From Pseudomonadota bacterium (lineage in GTDB: Bacteria > Pseudomonadota > Gammaproteobacteria > QQUJ01), in NCBI GenBank assembly GCA_008501635.1, contig QQUJ01000023.1, positions 62,001-126,000 on the forward strand: a stretch of DNA of 64,000 nucleotides, read 5' to 3'. A program made the position numbers and the translations under genes. Shown here piece after piece: positions 1 through 8,843 of this stretch. The notes under the pieces are model-generated. The model was given only the letters and a program-made list of their open reading frames with translations, was not told the origin of the DNA and did no database searches. Each line of letters begins with the position of its first letter. Position 1 is the first letter of the stretch.

Positions 1-337
1 AATAGCCGATCGAAAGCAGGATGGGTTTGCCGGAGCGCCGCGCTTCGGCGAACGCCGCCTCGCCCCACGGGTACCACTCCACCGGATTGTGGGCATGCTG
101 CAGCAGGTAGAGGGCATCCTCCAGGATCAGGCGATTGGTAAAACGGGGACGACCGTCGGGCAGCAGATGCCTGGTGCGCGGTCGATAACTGCTTCCCGTC
201 TGCGCCAACACCCGTTGCAGCTGCAATGGCGAGGGTGGCGAGCGGGATTCGTCACTCGCCGCATTCGCCGCACGCGTATCGGGCAATACGGTCACTCCCA
301 CGCTCAGCGCTATGAGGCAGATCGATACGAGGCGCAC
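1..337 (-). CDS. Thioredoxin-domain protein of the DUF255/YyaL family, N-terminal part (truncated by window edge)
   Basis: Only the first 112 codons lie in the window. The reading begins at a GTG preceded by GAGGAGG about five bases upstream; another in-frame GTG lies two codons earlier, inside the Shine-Dalgarno. The first ~25 residues form a hydrophobic signal peptide ending near TRAANAAS, so the protein is probably exported. Around residues 85-112 the sequence [14 protein letters not shown] followed by a [11 protein letters not shown]-type segment is characteristic of the YyaL/SSP411 thioredoxin-like domain. The redox motif that normally follows lies outside the window. The family is of unknown biochemical function. 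The thioredoxin gene at 804-430 lies upstream on the same strand. Confidence 0.8.
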   Translation of the reverse strand, partial: MRLVSICLIALSVGVTVLPDTRAANAASDESRSPPSPLQLQRVLAQTGSSYRPRTRHLLPDGRPRFTNRLILEDALYLLQHAHNPVEWYPWGEAAFAEARRSGKPILLSIGY

Positions 338-429
338 GTTCACCTCCTCGTGGAGCCGCGATCAGATCCTCATAGTAAAACACCCCCGCGGTGCGGGAGA
401 TGTCCGCAAGTGAACCACAGAAGTCTGGA

Positions 430-804
430 TCAAGCGTTACTCGCGGCCTGCTGGCTGACAATCTCCTTGCGCACCTCGTCCATGTCCAGCTCCCTGGCCT
501 TCTGAATGATCTCCTCCAGGGCCGACTCCGGCAGCACGCCCGCCTGCTGAAACAGGATGACCTTCTCGCGGAACAGCATCAGCGTCGGAATGGAGCGAAT
601 GGCGAAATGCCCGGCCAGTTCCTGCTCCTCCTCGGTATTCACCTTGGTGAAGACCACATCGGGGAAACGCTCCGAAACGGCCTCGTAGACGGGCGCAAAC
701 ATCTGGCACGGACCGCACCACGAAGCCCAGAAATCCACCAGGACGATGTCGTTGCCCTGCACGGTCTCCTCAAAATTGGCGCCGGTCAGCTCAATGACAG
801 CCAT
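430..804 (-). CDS. Thioredoxin-family protein (CGPC active site)
   Basis: A 124-residue single-domain thioredoxin. The active site WASWCGPC lies near residues 25-32, and the cis-proline segment SIPTLMLF is present about 45 residues later. There is no signal peptide, so it should act in the cytoplasm as a disulfide reductase or chaperone-like thioredoxin. The start at MAVIELTG is preferred over an upstream in-frame methionine because AGGAGT sits seven bases before it. The C-terminal extension, rich in charged helices (about 20 residues), is slightly longer than classical TrxA. It follows the exonuclease gene on the same strand with a gap of about 180 bases and precedes the DUF255 gene, another thioredoxin-fold protein. 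Confidence 0.88.
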   Translation of the reverse strand: MAVIELTGANFEETVQGNDIVLVDFWASWCGPCQMFAPVYEAVSERFPDVVFTKVNTEEEQELAGHFAIRSIPTLMLFREKVILFQQAGVLPESALEEIIQKARELDMDEVRKEIVSQQAASNA

Positions 805-982
805 ATCGCCACTCCTTTCAATTAAGTAATTTAGCAATTACTAATATAGTAGTGGCTACCACCAGCGACTTCAAGCCGTGTCAGTGAACTATTGTGTAGC
901 CCTCAGTCGCTGCAATTTCGCTCCGGATCCGTCTCTGGCGGGCCACCCTCCCGGTCCCGCGCCTCCCGAGCTTCCCTCTCGA

Positions 983-1570
983 TCACTCGCTCTGTCCTGC
1001 CGTGTTCTCCTTGAGCATATTGATGAACAGCAGCCCCTGCTCACGCGCATCGTCCAACGCCACATGCGAGTGCCCCTGCTCGGGGAACCAGCGCTGCGGC
1101 AGGTAGTTCTTGCCACATTTCATGAACTCGCGTTGCCGCATGCCCATGGCGTATGAGCGGATATCGATCCCATGCTCGGAGAAAGGGCGCTTGCCGGTGA
1201 AGCGGACGAGGTACCAGTAGATCCACATGAAGTCCCAGGTGGCCGGCCAGGCCGTGAAGATGGGCAGTCCGGGGAGCTTTTCCACCCAGCGCACGAACTC
1301 CGCCATGACGGTTTTCGGCTCGCGCGGATTCACCTGACACGCCTCCCACGCAGTGGGAAACTGACTCCACCACTCCATGGTTTTGGGATGAGGGGACGCC
1401 TCGGGCAAGGGGATGAGGTTGGCGCTGTACTCGGCCACTGTCTCCCCGTTCGGCGCGAGAGCGACCGCGCCAATGCTCAACATCGAGTGCGGGCCGGGAA
1501 TCGGGCCATCGGCCTCGATATCGACGCTGACATAGATTTCGTTCTTGGACCTGGTCTTGGAAGTCGGCAT
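983..1570 (-). CDS. DnaQ-like (DEDDh) 3'-5' exonuclease family protein
   Basis: The 195-residue product opens with a segment containing VSVDIEADG, the Exo I motif with the two acidic metal ligands, and ends with HVALDDAREQG, which matches the Exo III DEDDh motif (catalytic His and Asp). It is a stand-alone nuclease domain, shorter than PolC or DinG-type fusions, and is probably cytoplasmic. Whether it acts on DNA, RNA or oligoribonucleotides cannot be told from sequence. Its 5' end faces the DUF945 gene, which is transcribed in the opposite direction, leaving a shared divergent promoter region of about 145 bases. Confidence 0.82.
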   Translation of the reverse strand: MPTSKTRSKNEIYVSVDIEADGPIPGPHSMLSIGAVALAPNGETVAEYSANLIPLPEASPHPKTMEWWSQFPTAWEACQVNPREPKTVMAEFVRWVEKLPGLPIFTAWPATWDFMWIYWYLVRFTGKRPFSEHGIDIRSYAMGMRQREFMKCGKNYLPQRWFPEQGHSHVALDDAREQGLLFINMLKENTAGQSE

Positions 1571-1715
1571 GAAGAATCTGCTGCGGGCGAGGGAATCGCC
1601 CTATTATGCCTGCAATACGATCAAGGGTTTGGCCGTTGCAATTCGTGGCTTCACTTCGCCTTGTCCGGAGCCACACCTGATAAACTCCCCTGCAAGGCGA
1701 CCCAAAGGATTTCAC

Positions 1716-3137
1716 ATGAAAAGATTGCTCATCATCCTGATCGTTGTCCTGATCGTGGTTTTTGGGCTTGCACCGCGTCTGGTGGGCGGCAGGGCGCAAG
1801 GCCAGTACGAGCAGATGATCGAGCAGTTACGCTCCGGCGGCGCGCAGGTAACCAGTGTGAAATACAATCGTGGCTGGTTCGGCGCCCAGGCCAATACCGA
1901 GTTGGTTTTCCCATTGCCACCGGCCGCAAAAGAGATCCCGGAGCTGCCGCAAGAGTTACGTTTCTCGCTGGCCAGCACGCTGCGCCACGGCCCGCTGACC
2001 TCGCTGGGAGGATTCGGGCTGGCCGAAATCGATACCCAGATCCTGCTCAACGGCAAACAGCTCTTCCCGGCCGACTACCCCGCGCAGTTGCGCACCCTCG
2101 TGGCGCTGAATGGGGGAACGCGTACCCTGCTCGAGCTCCCCGCAGTGAATATCCCGGCCGCCGGCAATCGACCCGCAATCGATTTCCGCGGCCTCTCGGG
2201 CATCCTCAACGCCGATGCAGCATTCAATCGGATTGACACCCGGCTGGAGTCGCCCGGTGCGGATATTGCCGGGGGCAAGATTCAACGACTTGTCATCGGC
2301 GATATCACCATCGACTCCAGGACAGCCCGCAGTATCGCAGGCCTGATGCTGGGTGATGTCAAGATCGCCTTGAGCCACCTGAGCCTCACCGCTGCCGATG
2401 CAGGCGATACGTTGCAGATGAAGCAGCTGTTTATTGAGGGGCTCAGCAACGCCGAGGGCGAGATGGTGAGTGGTTCGGCCCGTTACCACATCGGCTCGCT
2501 GAAAATCGGCGGGAAAGAATTCACGGGAGCCGAACTGAAGGTCACAGCAGGCAATCTCTCCGCGCCGGTGTTGGCCGGGATTCAAACCGCACTGAATGAT
2601 ATCCAGTCCCAGCGTATCGAACCCGATATGCAGGGTACGGCCATCATGAATACGCTCGTGACACAACTCCCGCTGTTGCTTCCGCACGATCCCACCCTCG
2701 CCATCGATAACCTGCAGATCGATACACCCGATGGACGTATTGAAGGTCGCCTCAAGGTCCAGGCGCTGGGCATGCGGTTGCAGGACCTGCAGGGCGGTAT
2801 GGGTTTCATCAACAAGCTACAGGCCGATGCCGAGATCAAGGTGCCCGAAACCGTATTTCGCCACTTGAGCAGGCTGCAAACCGAGAAAGAGATCAACCGC
2901 GAAATAGAGATGCGCCGTGAACTGGGCGAAGAGGTGGTAGTACCGTCACCGGCCGAGTTGAAACAATTGATCGACGAAATCACCGAACAGCAGATTGCCA
3001 ACCTTCTGGAACAGCGGTTGATAGTGCGCGAAGAGCAGCAACTGGTATCGACAGCCACCTTCCGCAACGGCAGGCTGACGGTCAACGGCACACTTGTGCC
3101 GTTGCCCTTCCTGCCGCCTCCCGTTGCCAAAAAATAG
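1716..3137 (+). CDS. DUF945 (YdgA-like) inner-membrane/periplasmic protein
   Basis: Start at MKRLLIILIV, with AAAGGA upstream at normal spacing; the longer open frame upstream lacks protein-like composition. A single N-terminal membrane anchor (about residues 3-20) is followed by a large periplasmic domain of about 450 residues. The early motif YNRGWFGAQANTELVF and the pattern of beta-rich repeats ending in a proline-rich tail (PLPFLPPPVAKK) match the DUF945/YdgA family of gammaproteobacteria. The length, 473 residues, is usual for the family. The molecular role of DUF945 is unknown; the family is sometimes linked to envelope or AsmA-like functions. It is transcribed alone. Confidence 0.85.
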   Translation: MKRLLIILIVVLIVVFGLAPRLVGGRAQGQYEQMIEQLRSGGAQVTSVKYNRGWFGAQANTELVFPLPPAAKEIPELPQELRFSLASTLRHGPLTSLGGFGLAEIDTQILLNGKQLFPADYPAQLRTLVALNGGTRTLLELPAVNIPAAGNRPAIDFRGLSGILNADAAFNRIDTRLESPGADIAGGKIQRLVIGDITIDSRTARSIAGLMLGDVKIALSHLSLTAADAGDTLQMKQLFIEGLSNAEGEMVSGSARYHIGSLKIGGKEFTGAELKVTAGNLSAPVLAGIQTALNDIQSQRIEPDMQGTAIMNTLVTQLPLLLPHDPTLAIDNLQIDTPDGRIEGRLKVQALGMRLQDLQGGMGFINKLQADAEIKVPETVFRHLSRLQTEKEINREIEMRRELGEEVVVPSPAELKQLIDEITEQQIANLLEQRLIVREEQQLVSTATFRNGRLTVNGTLVPLPFLPPPVAKK

Positions 3138-3294
3138 GATCCCGGTCGGTACGACTTCAAACCAGTGAGGACATACGCGCCTGCGCAGTGACGGCAGGCC
3201 CAGCGCACCCCTGGGGCTCAACACAGCACGCGCGGGATTTTGAGATAGGTTCTAGAATTCGGGTGACATCCTTAATGATCGAAAGAGGTCAAAC

Positions 3295-4038
3295 GTGATG
3301 AGTTGGATCAAGGACCTGCTTCTCCCGTCGGGTTTGATCATGCTGCTCCTGCTGCTTTCCAGCGTCTTACTGTTCCTACCGCGGTGGCGACGGATCGCTT
3401 ACCTGGCGATTGCATCGGCGACGTCTTTTTATCTGGTCTTCAGTTCCGGTTGGACATCCTCGTTGCTGTTGTCGCCCCTGGAATACCGTTATGAATCGTT
3501 GCAACAACCGGGGAACTATCCAGACGTCGAGAACATCGTCGTCCTCACGGCGTATGTCGCGGATGATCCGCTGATGCCCTTAAGCTCCAGGTTCAACAGC
3601 AACTCGCTCTTCCGCATCGTGGAAGCACACAATATCTACAAGGCCTGCGAACGCTGCAGGATCATTGTCTCCGGTACCGCTCGTTACGTTGAGCTGATGC
3701 ATGAACAACTTCTGGCGCTTGGCATACCGGGCACCGATCTGCTCACCGACCCGATTGACGGACACACAGTGGATAGCGCAGAAAGCCTGGCCTGGAAACT
3801 AGAGTCAAAACAGTTCTTCCTGGTCACTTCCGCCGGCCACATGGTGCGTTCCATGGGGGTTTTCAGGAAACAGGGCTTTCGGCCGGTGCCGGCCCCGACC
3901 GATTACCTGATGCCGAAGGACTTCACCCGGGCCTCGATCATGCCCACTGCGCAGCACCTGATGTTTACCGATCTCGCCGTCAACGAGTACCTGGGAATAC
4001 TCTGGTACCGGATGACAGGAAAAATAGAGAGCCTGTAG
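3295..4038 (+). CDS. ElyC/SanA/YdcF-family (DUF218) membrane protein
   Basis: The product has two N-terminal membrane segments (about residues 10-28 and 35-55) followed by a DUF218 domain. Recognisable parts are NIVVLTAYVADD, the IIVSGTARYVELM segment, a TVDSAESLAWKLE helix with a conserved Glu, and FFLVTSAGHMVRSMGVFRKQGF, which matches the family's VTSAxHMxRA motif. Relatives ElyC and SanA act in envelope and peptidoglycan precursor homeostasis. The start is a GTG directly followed by ATG; both sit behind AAAGAGG. It precedes the HAD gene on the same strand by 33 bases, so the two are likely co-transcribed. Confidence 0.8.
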   Translation: MMSWIKDLLLPSGLIMLLLLLSSVLLFLPRWRRIAYLAIASATSFYLVFSSGWTSSLLLSPLEYRYESLQQPGNYPDVENIVVLTAYVADDPLMPLSSRFNSNSLFRIVEAHNIYKACERCRIIVSGTARYVELMHEQLLALGIPGTDLLTDPIDGHTVDSAESLAWKLESKQFFLVTSAGHMVRSMGVFRKQGFRPVPAPTDYLMPKDFTRASIMPTAQHLMFTDLAVNEYLGILWYRMTGKIESL

Positions 4039-4071
4039 AAAAGTAAATTCCCGCCAATCAAAGGATCCCGG

Positions 4072-4767
4072 ATGCAGCAAACCCCACTAAACCAGCCACC
4101 CCGGCCCGAAGCAGCAAACCTCCGCCGTCGGAACTGGAGCAATGCGCAAGCGATTCTGCTGGATCTCGATCGTACCCTGATCGACATAGAGAGCGAGGTG
4201 GACTACTGCGCAGCATTGGCACGTCTGCAGCGTGCCGGATTCGGGTTACGCGATGATCTCGGCGCAGCCACTTCGTGGGGCGACTGCACGCGACGCGTGA
4301 TCGATCTGCTCATCGGGCAGCCGGACCGGGAAACGTGGCAGCGCGCCGACGCGATCGTCGTGCCCTGCGAATTGGAGGGCGCAGAGCGCGCGCGTGCGAT
4401 GCCCGGGCTCGAAACGTTGTTACGCGCCCTTACCGGGCGCCCGGTGGGCATCGTCACGCTGGCATCGGCAGCCGCGACACAACGGGTGATCGAACGCTAC
4501 GGACTGATTGTCGACGCTGTGGTGGCGCGCAGCTTTGAAGTGCCCGCCAAACCGCATCCCGATCAATTGCTGGTCGCCCTCGGCACGCTCGGAGTGGAAC
4601 CGGCACACGCCGTCATGGTCGGCGACAGCGAGCGCGACGAAATGGCGGCGCAGGCGGCAGGGTTGGCGTTTATCGGGGTGACCAACGGGCGCAATGATCA
4701 CCGTTTTGACACCGCAGCGGCATTGGCGATGGATCTGAACGAAGTCGCCGCACTGCTAAGCGAGTAA
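4072..4767 (+). CDS. HAD-superfamily hydrolase (phosphatase-like)
   Basis: The 231-residue protein has the HAD motif I sequence LLDLDRTLID near residue 30, with both catalytic aspartates. Motif II is within IVTLASAAAT, the Lys of motif III is in SFEVPAKPHPDQ, and motif IV is VMVGDSERDEMAAQAAG. A helical cap lies between motifs I and II, as in PGP/YihX-type phosphatases. The N-terminal ~25 residues are a polar extension before the core. The Shine-Dalgarno AAAGGATCCCGG supports this start. The substrate is not predictable. It follows the YdcF-like gene closely. Confidence 0.83.
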   Translation: MQQTPLNQPPRPEAANLRRRNWSNAQAILLDLDRTLIDIESEVDYCAALARLQRAGFGLRDDLGAATSWGDCTRRVIDLLIGQPDRETWQRADAIVVPCELEGAERARAMPGLETLLRALTGRPVGIVTLASAAATQRVIERYGLIVDAVVARSFEVPAKPHPDQLLVALGTLGVEPAHAVMVGDSERDEMAAQAAGLAFIGVTNGRNDHRFDTAAALAMDLNEVAALLSE

Positions 4768-4944
4768 ACCGCAGTTATTGGAGCCGTGCTCAGCGGCAGA
4801 CCCGGTTACCGATCAACGAGTCCGTAGTTCAAAGGGTAGTGTCCGGAATTTTCCGCACTTTTATGGGCGGGTGGCATCCGGTTGCTTGGAAATCTGTTCC
4901 TCAAGTCATCTACTTGATGGGGAAGCTTACGATGCCCCCCACTT

Positions 4945-6051
4945 TTACATTTTCTTTTTCTCAGGGAAAACCTGGTCTGTGTCGGACCGTTCTGATTGCC
5001 CGGCAATTCTGCCAGCCATCACACGGTTTTTTCCGGCATGTTTCGCCTCGTAGAGTGCCCTGTCGGCGCTATCCAGCAGAATGTGGGCGGACATTCGGTC
5101 GTTCGGCACGGCGCAGGCGGTGCCGAGACTGACGGTAATCTCCCGCGGGAGCGGATCGGAAATTCGCGTGTTGATCGATGCAACACTCAGGCGAATGTTT
5201 TCCGATATCTTCAGTGCATTGTCGAGATCGGCTTCGGGCAGCAATACAGCGAACTCCTCGCCGCCGATGCGGGCAACGAGATCGCTGCGCCGGTGCAGAC
5301 ATGCCTGGATAGCAGTCGCGACCTCTTTCAGGCAGCGATCACCTTGTATGTGCCCGTGTTGATCATTGAACTTCTTGAAGTCGTCGATATCGATGATCGT
5401 TACGGCAAGCGCGAATTTCAGCCGTTGACCGCGATCCCACTCCCGCACAAGTATGCTGTCGAAGTAGCGGCGATTCGCCAAACCGGTCAGATGATCGTAG
5501 TTGGCCTGCTTTTCCAACTCGCCGCGCAGCTCGCGATTGTTCTTATCGTAGATGCGACCGATCCAGAAACAGTACGCCGAACCACAAAGTATGACGAGTG
5601 CCAGTACGATCTCCCTGTTACCACCACTCAGGTCGGTGGGGGGAATAAAGCCCCAGCGATTCGCCAGATAGAGCAGCGGCAAAATCGTGCATACCCCCAG
5701 CATGCTCGCCCACGCACCTTTTCCTTCGTTGGCGTATGACGCCATCACAACAATGACCGGCAGCAAGGCGACGGCGGGCGCAGACAACCCCCCCGCATAG
5801 TAGGCCGCAACAGCCACGAGCATGAATGCCCCACCAATGCCCACGATCAGGCCGAAGGTCAGGGATTGCGTCTTGTTGATCGACCACGGCACCAGGGCCA
5901 GCAAGACCATGTAGGAGACAAACACCGCGACGACCGGGAGGGCGTACGGATTGCCCGTAATCAGGCGCGTCGCCATCAGCAAGCTGCCTGCCACGATTAC
6001 GGAGAGGGCAAGCCTTTTTACAAAAACAAGTTTATGTCGATTATTTTGCAC
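4945..6051 (-). CDS. Membrane-anchored diguanylate cyclase (GGDEF, active-site GGEEF)
   Basis: An N-terminal region with about six membrane segments (residues ~10-180) is followed by a GGDEF domain containing DHLTGLANRRYFD, the metal-binding IDIDDFKKFND and the intact signature GGEEF. RRSD lies five residues before the signature, matching the RxxD allosteric inhibitory site. It should therefore synthesise cyclic-di-GMP and be product-inhibited. The membrane part resembles a MASE-like sensor but was not assigned to a named class. No ATG is available near the N-terminus. A GTG at 6051 gives a compact start just before the first membrane segment; an in-frame TTG at 6120 would add 23 residues. 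Neither has a clear ribosome binding site. The gene is monocistronic. Confidence 0.85.
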   Translation of the reverse strand: MQNNRHKLVFVKRLALSVIVAGSLLMATRLITGNPYALPVVAVFVSYMVLLALVPWSINKTQSLTFGLIVGIGGAFMLVAVAAYYAGGLSAPAVALLPVIVVMASYANEGKGAWASMLGVCTILPLLYLANRWGFIPPTDLSGGNREIVLALVILCGSAYCFWIGRIYDKNNRELRGELEKQANYDHLTGLANRRYFDSILVREWDRGQRLKFALAVTIIDIDDFKKFNDQHGHIQGDRCLKEVATAIQACLHRRSDLVARIGGEEFAVLLPEADLDNALKISENIRLSVASINTRISDPLPREITVSLGTACAVPNDRMSAHILLDSADRALYEAKHAGKNRVMAGRIAGQSERSDTDQVFPEKKKM

Positions 6052-6211
6052 GATGTCGGTCGATGTTCTTTTTTTCGATCGCCATAAGCGATTCTTGACT
6101 CTGAATCCACGGCTTTCCAATCACTTTATCACGCTGCACATCCCTACAGCGCATGGCATTACCAAAATAGCCATGGCATATCGTAGGGAGAATGGATCGC
6201 GCAGCTTCCCC

Positions 6212-7063
6212 TCACTCATTCATAATAAACGCGGATTCCTCATAGAACCGAATCCGCCCGCGCACCTCCAGATCATCCACATAGTCGCGCAGATGTTTCT
6301 CTTTCGCCGCATCGCTGTCGAGCGCTGTCAGAAACGCGAGATCGATGTTCAGACCCAGAGCGCGCCCGGGGATGTTGTGACGTGAAATGCCCGTGGGGAT
6401 CATCACCCCGGCATCCACCAGCTGCAGCAGCTCCACCTTGGTCAACTTCGGGTACAACACCAGTTGATGCTCCATGGTCTTGAACACATCCGGCAGGTTC
6501 GAGTAGTCGGCGAGCTTGATGCGTTCCAGGCGGGTCTTGCCCTCGTAGGCGGCGACCACCTGTTCCAGGATCCGCATCCAGCCGATGAGATCGGCGGGGC
6601 CGGACTCATGCTCTGACGACAGACCCCAGCAGGTGGTGGTTTCATCGACCAGCACTGCGTACAAGCGGCGCAGTTCGAGTTGGGGGGTCAGCTCCTCGCA
6701 GTCGATCCTGCGCAGCGTAACGCCCGGGATGGCTTCGTACCTGGCGCGCAGATCCAGAGAACGACCCTCCTGCAACAGGTGATGCCAGCCCTTCAGTGTG
6801 ACGTGCGGGTCGCCGTAGTCGACCACCTGCACCGGGACGTGCGAATAGCCGAGTGCGCGGAAAGCGCTGACGCGGTTGGCGCCATCGAGCAGCACGTACT
6901 CGCCGGGGCGCAGCGTGGCGACGATGGGGGGGTTGCGCAGAAATCGGTCTTCGCGCAGACGCTCGACCAACCGCAGGGTGCGGTTGTGCTCCGGGTTCTC
7001 GTGGAAACGGATACTGCCGCTGGGAGCCAATACCAGGTGGGGGATGTGCTCGAAAGCTTTCAC
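6212..7063 (-). CDS. ParB/sulfiredoxin-fold protein resembling the free serine kinase SbnI/SerK
   Basis: The 283-residue product begins at a GTG with GGAGAGG about ten bases upstream; the long upstream open frame is low-complexity and rejected. The first ~100 residues resemble the ParB-N-fold free L-serine kinases. FHE near residues 20-22 aligns with the catalytic Glu context of staphylococcal SbnI, LRNPPIVATL is followed by LLDGANRVSAFRALG (the family's DGxxR element), then VPVQVVDYG. The C-terminal ~180 residues also resemble SbnI-type proteins and are unlike chromosome-partition ParB: no helix-turn-helix or CTPase arginine patch was seen. If active, it would make O-phospho-L-serine. No siderophore or cysteine-synthase gene is adjacent. 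Alternative: an uncharacterised ParB-like regulator. Confidence 0.68.
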   Translation of the reverse strand: MKAFEHIPHLVLAPSGSIRFHENPEHNRTLRLVERLREDRFLRNPPIVATLRPGEYVLLDGANRVSAFRALGYSHVPVQVVDYGDPHVTLKGWHHLLQEGRSLDLRARYEAIPGVTLRRIDCEELTPQLELRRLYAVLVDETTTCWGLSSEHESGPADLIGWMRILEQVVAAYEGKTRLERIKLADYSNLPDVFKTMEHQLVLYPKLTKVELLQLVDAGVMIPTGISRHNIPGRALGLNIDLAFLTALDSDAAKEKHLRDYVDDLEVRGRIRFYEESAFIMNE

Positions 7064-7465
7064 GATGCGCAATCCTCTCCCTGGTATGAAACGTCGACTT
7101 CGCGGCGGCCGTCTATTTGGAGTTATCCAAGGCAGCGCTCGGGGGAGCCGTTGCCATTGGGGATACGCAGAGCATAGGAGCCCTGCCCGCCGATGTAAAC
7201 GACCCCTGAGACACCGCACGGCTACGCGTTTCCCGCCGGATTCGGGCATTCGGGGTGCTCAAACCCATCTCAAGATTGTTGTTTTGGATCAAGCGCCTCA
7301 ATTCACAGGTCCCGCAACGTCGATCGTGATACCGGGCTTGACCCGCCATTCAAAGCCTTCCCGGATTCCGATCACCGCTGCGCTTCATCCGGAATGACGA
7401 CACTACCGGGACAGGTCCAGCCGACCATCGCCGTCGGGCGTCAGCGAGCGGCGGATCAATCGCAG
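7064..7465. other. Gene-free stretch with degenerate repeat-like sequence
   Basis: About 400 bases between the SbnI-like gene and the zinc-ribbon protein hold no convincing reading frame on either strand. Near 7363-7395 there is a weak inverted repeat (GGATTCCG against CGGAATG) in sequence resembling dispersed intergenic repeats of proteobacteria. The promoter of the SbnI-like gene must lie at the left end of this stretch. Confidence 0.4.
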
Positions 7466-7873
7466 TCAGGCATCTTTTTTGGTGTTTTCGCCAAACAGGG
7501 AATTGAGCGCGGCGAAAGGATCTTCCTTGGGCTTAGTCTGTGCCTCATCCGCCTCCTCCTCCTTCGGTTCCGGGCGGCCGAACAGATCATCGAGCCGGCT
7601 TCTGGCCTCCGCCGCCTCGCGCTGCTCGCGCCCGATGAAGGCATCGGGATCGGGTTTGAAGTACTGACAGAAGTTGGCGAGTTCGCGATCACGCGGCGGT
7701 TCCGCCAGCTCGTGATCGCACTGGCTGATGTAGCGCGGCGCGTAGTGGCGGCACAGGCGGCACACATGCAGGTCGGTGCCGCACTGCTTGCACTGCTCAA
7801 GGCGCGGAAAGGTGCGCGGCAGATCCTTGCGCAATGGATGTCCACACCTCCAGCACACCAGCTTGGCTGACAT
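7466..7873 (-). CDS. Small zinc-ribbon-like protein, function unknown
   Basis: A 135-residue protein starting at MSAKLVCWRCG behind GGAGGGTGTT. The N-terminal half carries a series of cysteines: CWRCG at residues 6-9, CKQCG about 25 residues later, then CRLCRHY and a further Cys-His (QCDHE) and FCQYF. This suggests one or two structural zinc ribbons. The second half is acidic and Lys/Glu-rich, ending with a DPFAALNSLFGE segment that looks like an amphipathic docking helix. It is a conserved hypothetical type in gammaproteobacteria; no function can be assigned. Gene order gives no clear partner. Confidence 0.75.
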   Translation of the reverse strand: MSAKLVCWRCGHPLRKDLPRTFPRLEQCKQCGTDLHVCRLCRHYAPRYISQCDHELAEPPRDRELANFCQYFKPDPDAFIGREQREAAEARSRLDDLFGRPEPKEEEADEAQTKPKEDPFAALNSLFGENTKKDA

Positions 7874-7968
7874 AACACCCTCCGATGAGCGCGAACCGGT
7901 TTCCAACTATGCGTTGGCGGGCCAGCGGATGCAACGGTCGGACACCCGATGGCACAGGTCGGTGATAC

Positions 7969-8450
7969 TCAACTCTTGCCGGAAATGTTGATGATGTGCT
8001 CGGGTCGGCCTCCTGCAGCGAGCGCACCATCAGCGGCAGGCTCGGGCACCGCCGCTTCCACTTCGACCGGCGGCACCCAGATACCACCGCTCTTCAACAT
8101 GTCATCGGTGCGCCCGGCATAAAGGAAATGGCCGGCATCGCCTTGAAAGAATTTGTCCCCCGTATACAGCCCGGAGCCGAGCATGGTCTCTTCGGTCTTC
8201 TCGTGCTTGTTCCAGTAACAAGCCGCGGCGCTGTCGCCCGGGATCAGCAGGGTGCCGGCCCCACCGGGGGAACATCGTTGAACTGTTCATCGACGATGCG
8301 CGCCTGATAACCGGGGACCAGCAATCCGGTGCGACCGGGACGCGCTTCGCCCGGCAGCTTGGAGATGAAGCAGTGCGACATTTTGGTCGCGGTGTTGAGC
8401 ACCGTCTTCCCGTTTACCCAGTCAAACGGCGCGCCAACTCTGATAGTTAT
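7969..8450 (-). pseudogene. Remnant of a benzoate-CoA-ligase-type AMP-forming acyl-CoA synthetase
   Basis: Translation on the minus strand in two successive frames gives colinear fragments of the acyl-CoA synthetase C-terminal half. First comes HCFISKLPGEARPGRTG with LLVPGYQARIVDE. After a frameshift near 8245-8260 comes SAAACYWNKHEKTEETM, followed by YTGDKFF, YAGRTDDMLKSGGIWV and PVEVEAAV. GRTDDM-K-GGIWV is the hinge and A8 region typical of benzoate-CoA ligases. The ATP-binding N-terminal half and the C-terminal end with the catalytic Lys are missing, and a stop follows soon after. It is therefore a decayed fragment, suggesting past aromatic-acid activation capacity. Confidence 0.8.
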
Positions 8451-8843
8451 GTCTGCGGCGGCGCCAAGACTCTGGAACAAAAGGGATAATTGTTGGCCTC
8501 GGCCCACCATGAAATGCAGCATTCAGACGGGCTGCGCTGCCAGTCGTGCAAAAATCGGAGCATCGGTGTAAACGACCTTTGCACGCGAATCCGCCGCCAC
8601 CCCCGCGAAGTCAGAGCTCCAGGAAGTTCAGCTTCGGTTCTCCCGCCAAGACGCAGGGAGCGCCAAGAACGGCCTGTTTCTGTTGAGCCTCGGAAGATTG
8701 CGATCTCAGCAGCAGGGCGGGTCGTGATCGTTATCTCGGGTCCTCCTGGCGCCTTGGCGAGAATCCACGCCTTCAACCCCGTAGGGACACACCCACGAGC
8801 ACGTTACAATCCACCCCTGCCGGATCAACCGCGAATCGATAGG
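8451..8843. repeat. Intergenic stretch with a GCCAAG-type imperfect inverted repeat
   Basis: Between the ligase remnant and tmcA no coding sequence is convincing. The left arm near 8641-8666 contains CCGCCAAGACGCAGGGAG and GCGCCAAG; the right arm near 8747-8764 contains GGCGCCTTGGCGAGAA. The arms pair imperfectly. The same GCCAAGACGC-type sequence recurs as a clearer inverted repeat at 53698-53813, so this is probably a degenerate copy of a dispersed intergenic repeat. The tmcA promoter must lie at the right end. Confidence 0.45.

Noticed and set aside
6212-7063. Chromosome-partitioning ParB
   Set aside because: No parA neighbour, no helix-turn-helix, no parS-like repeats, and the signature residues match SbnI-type proteins better.
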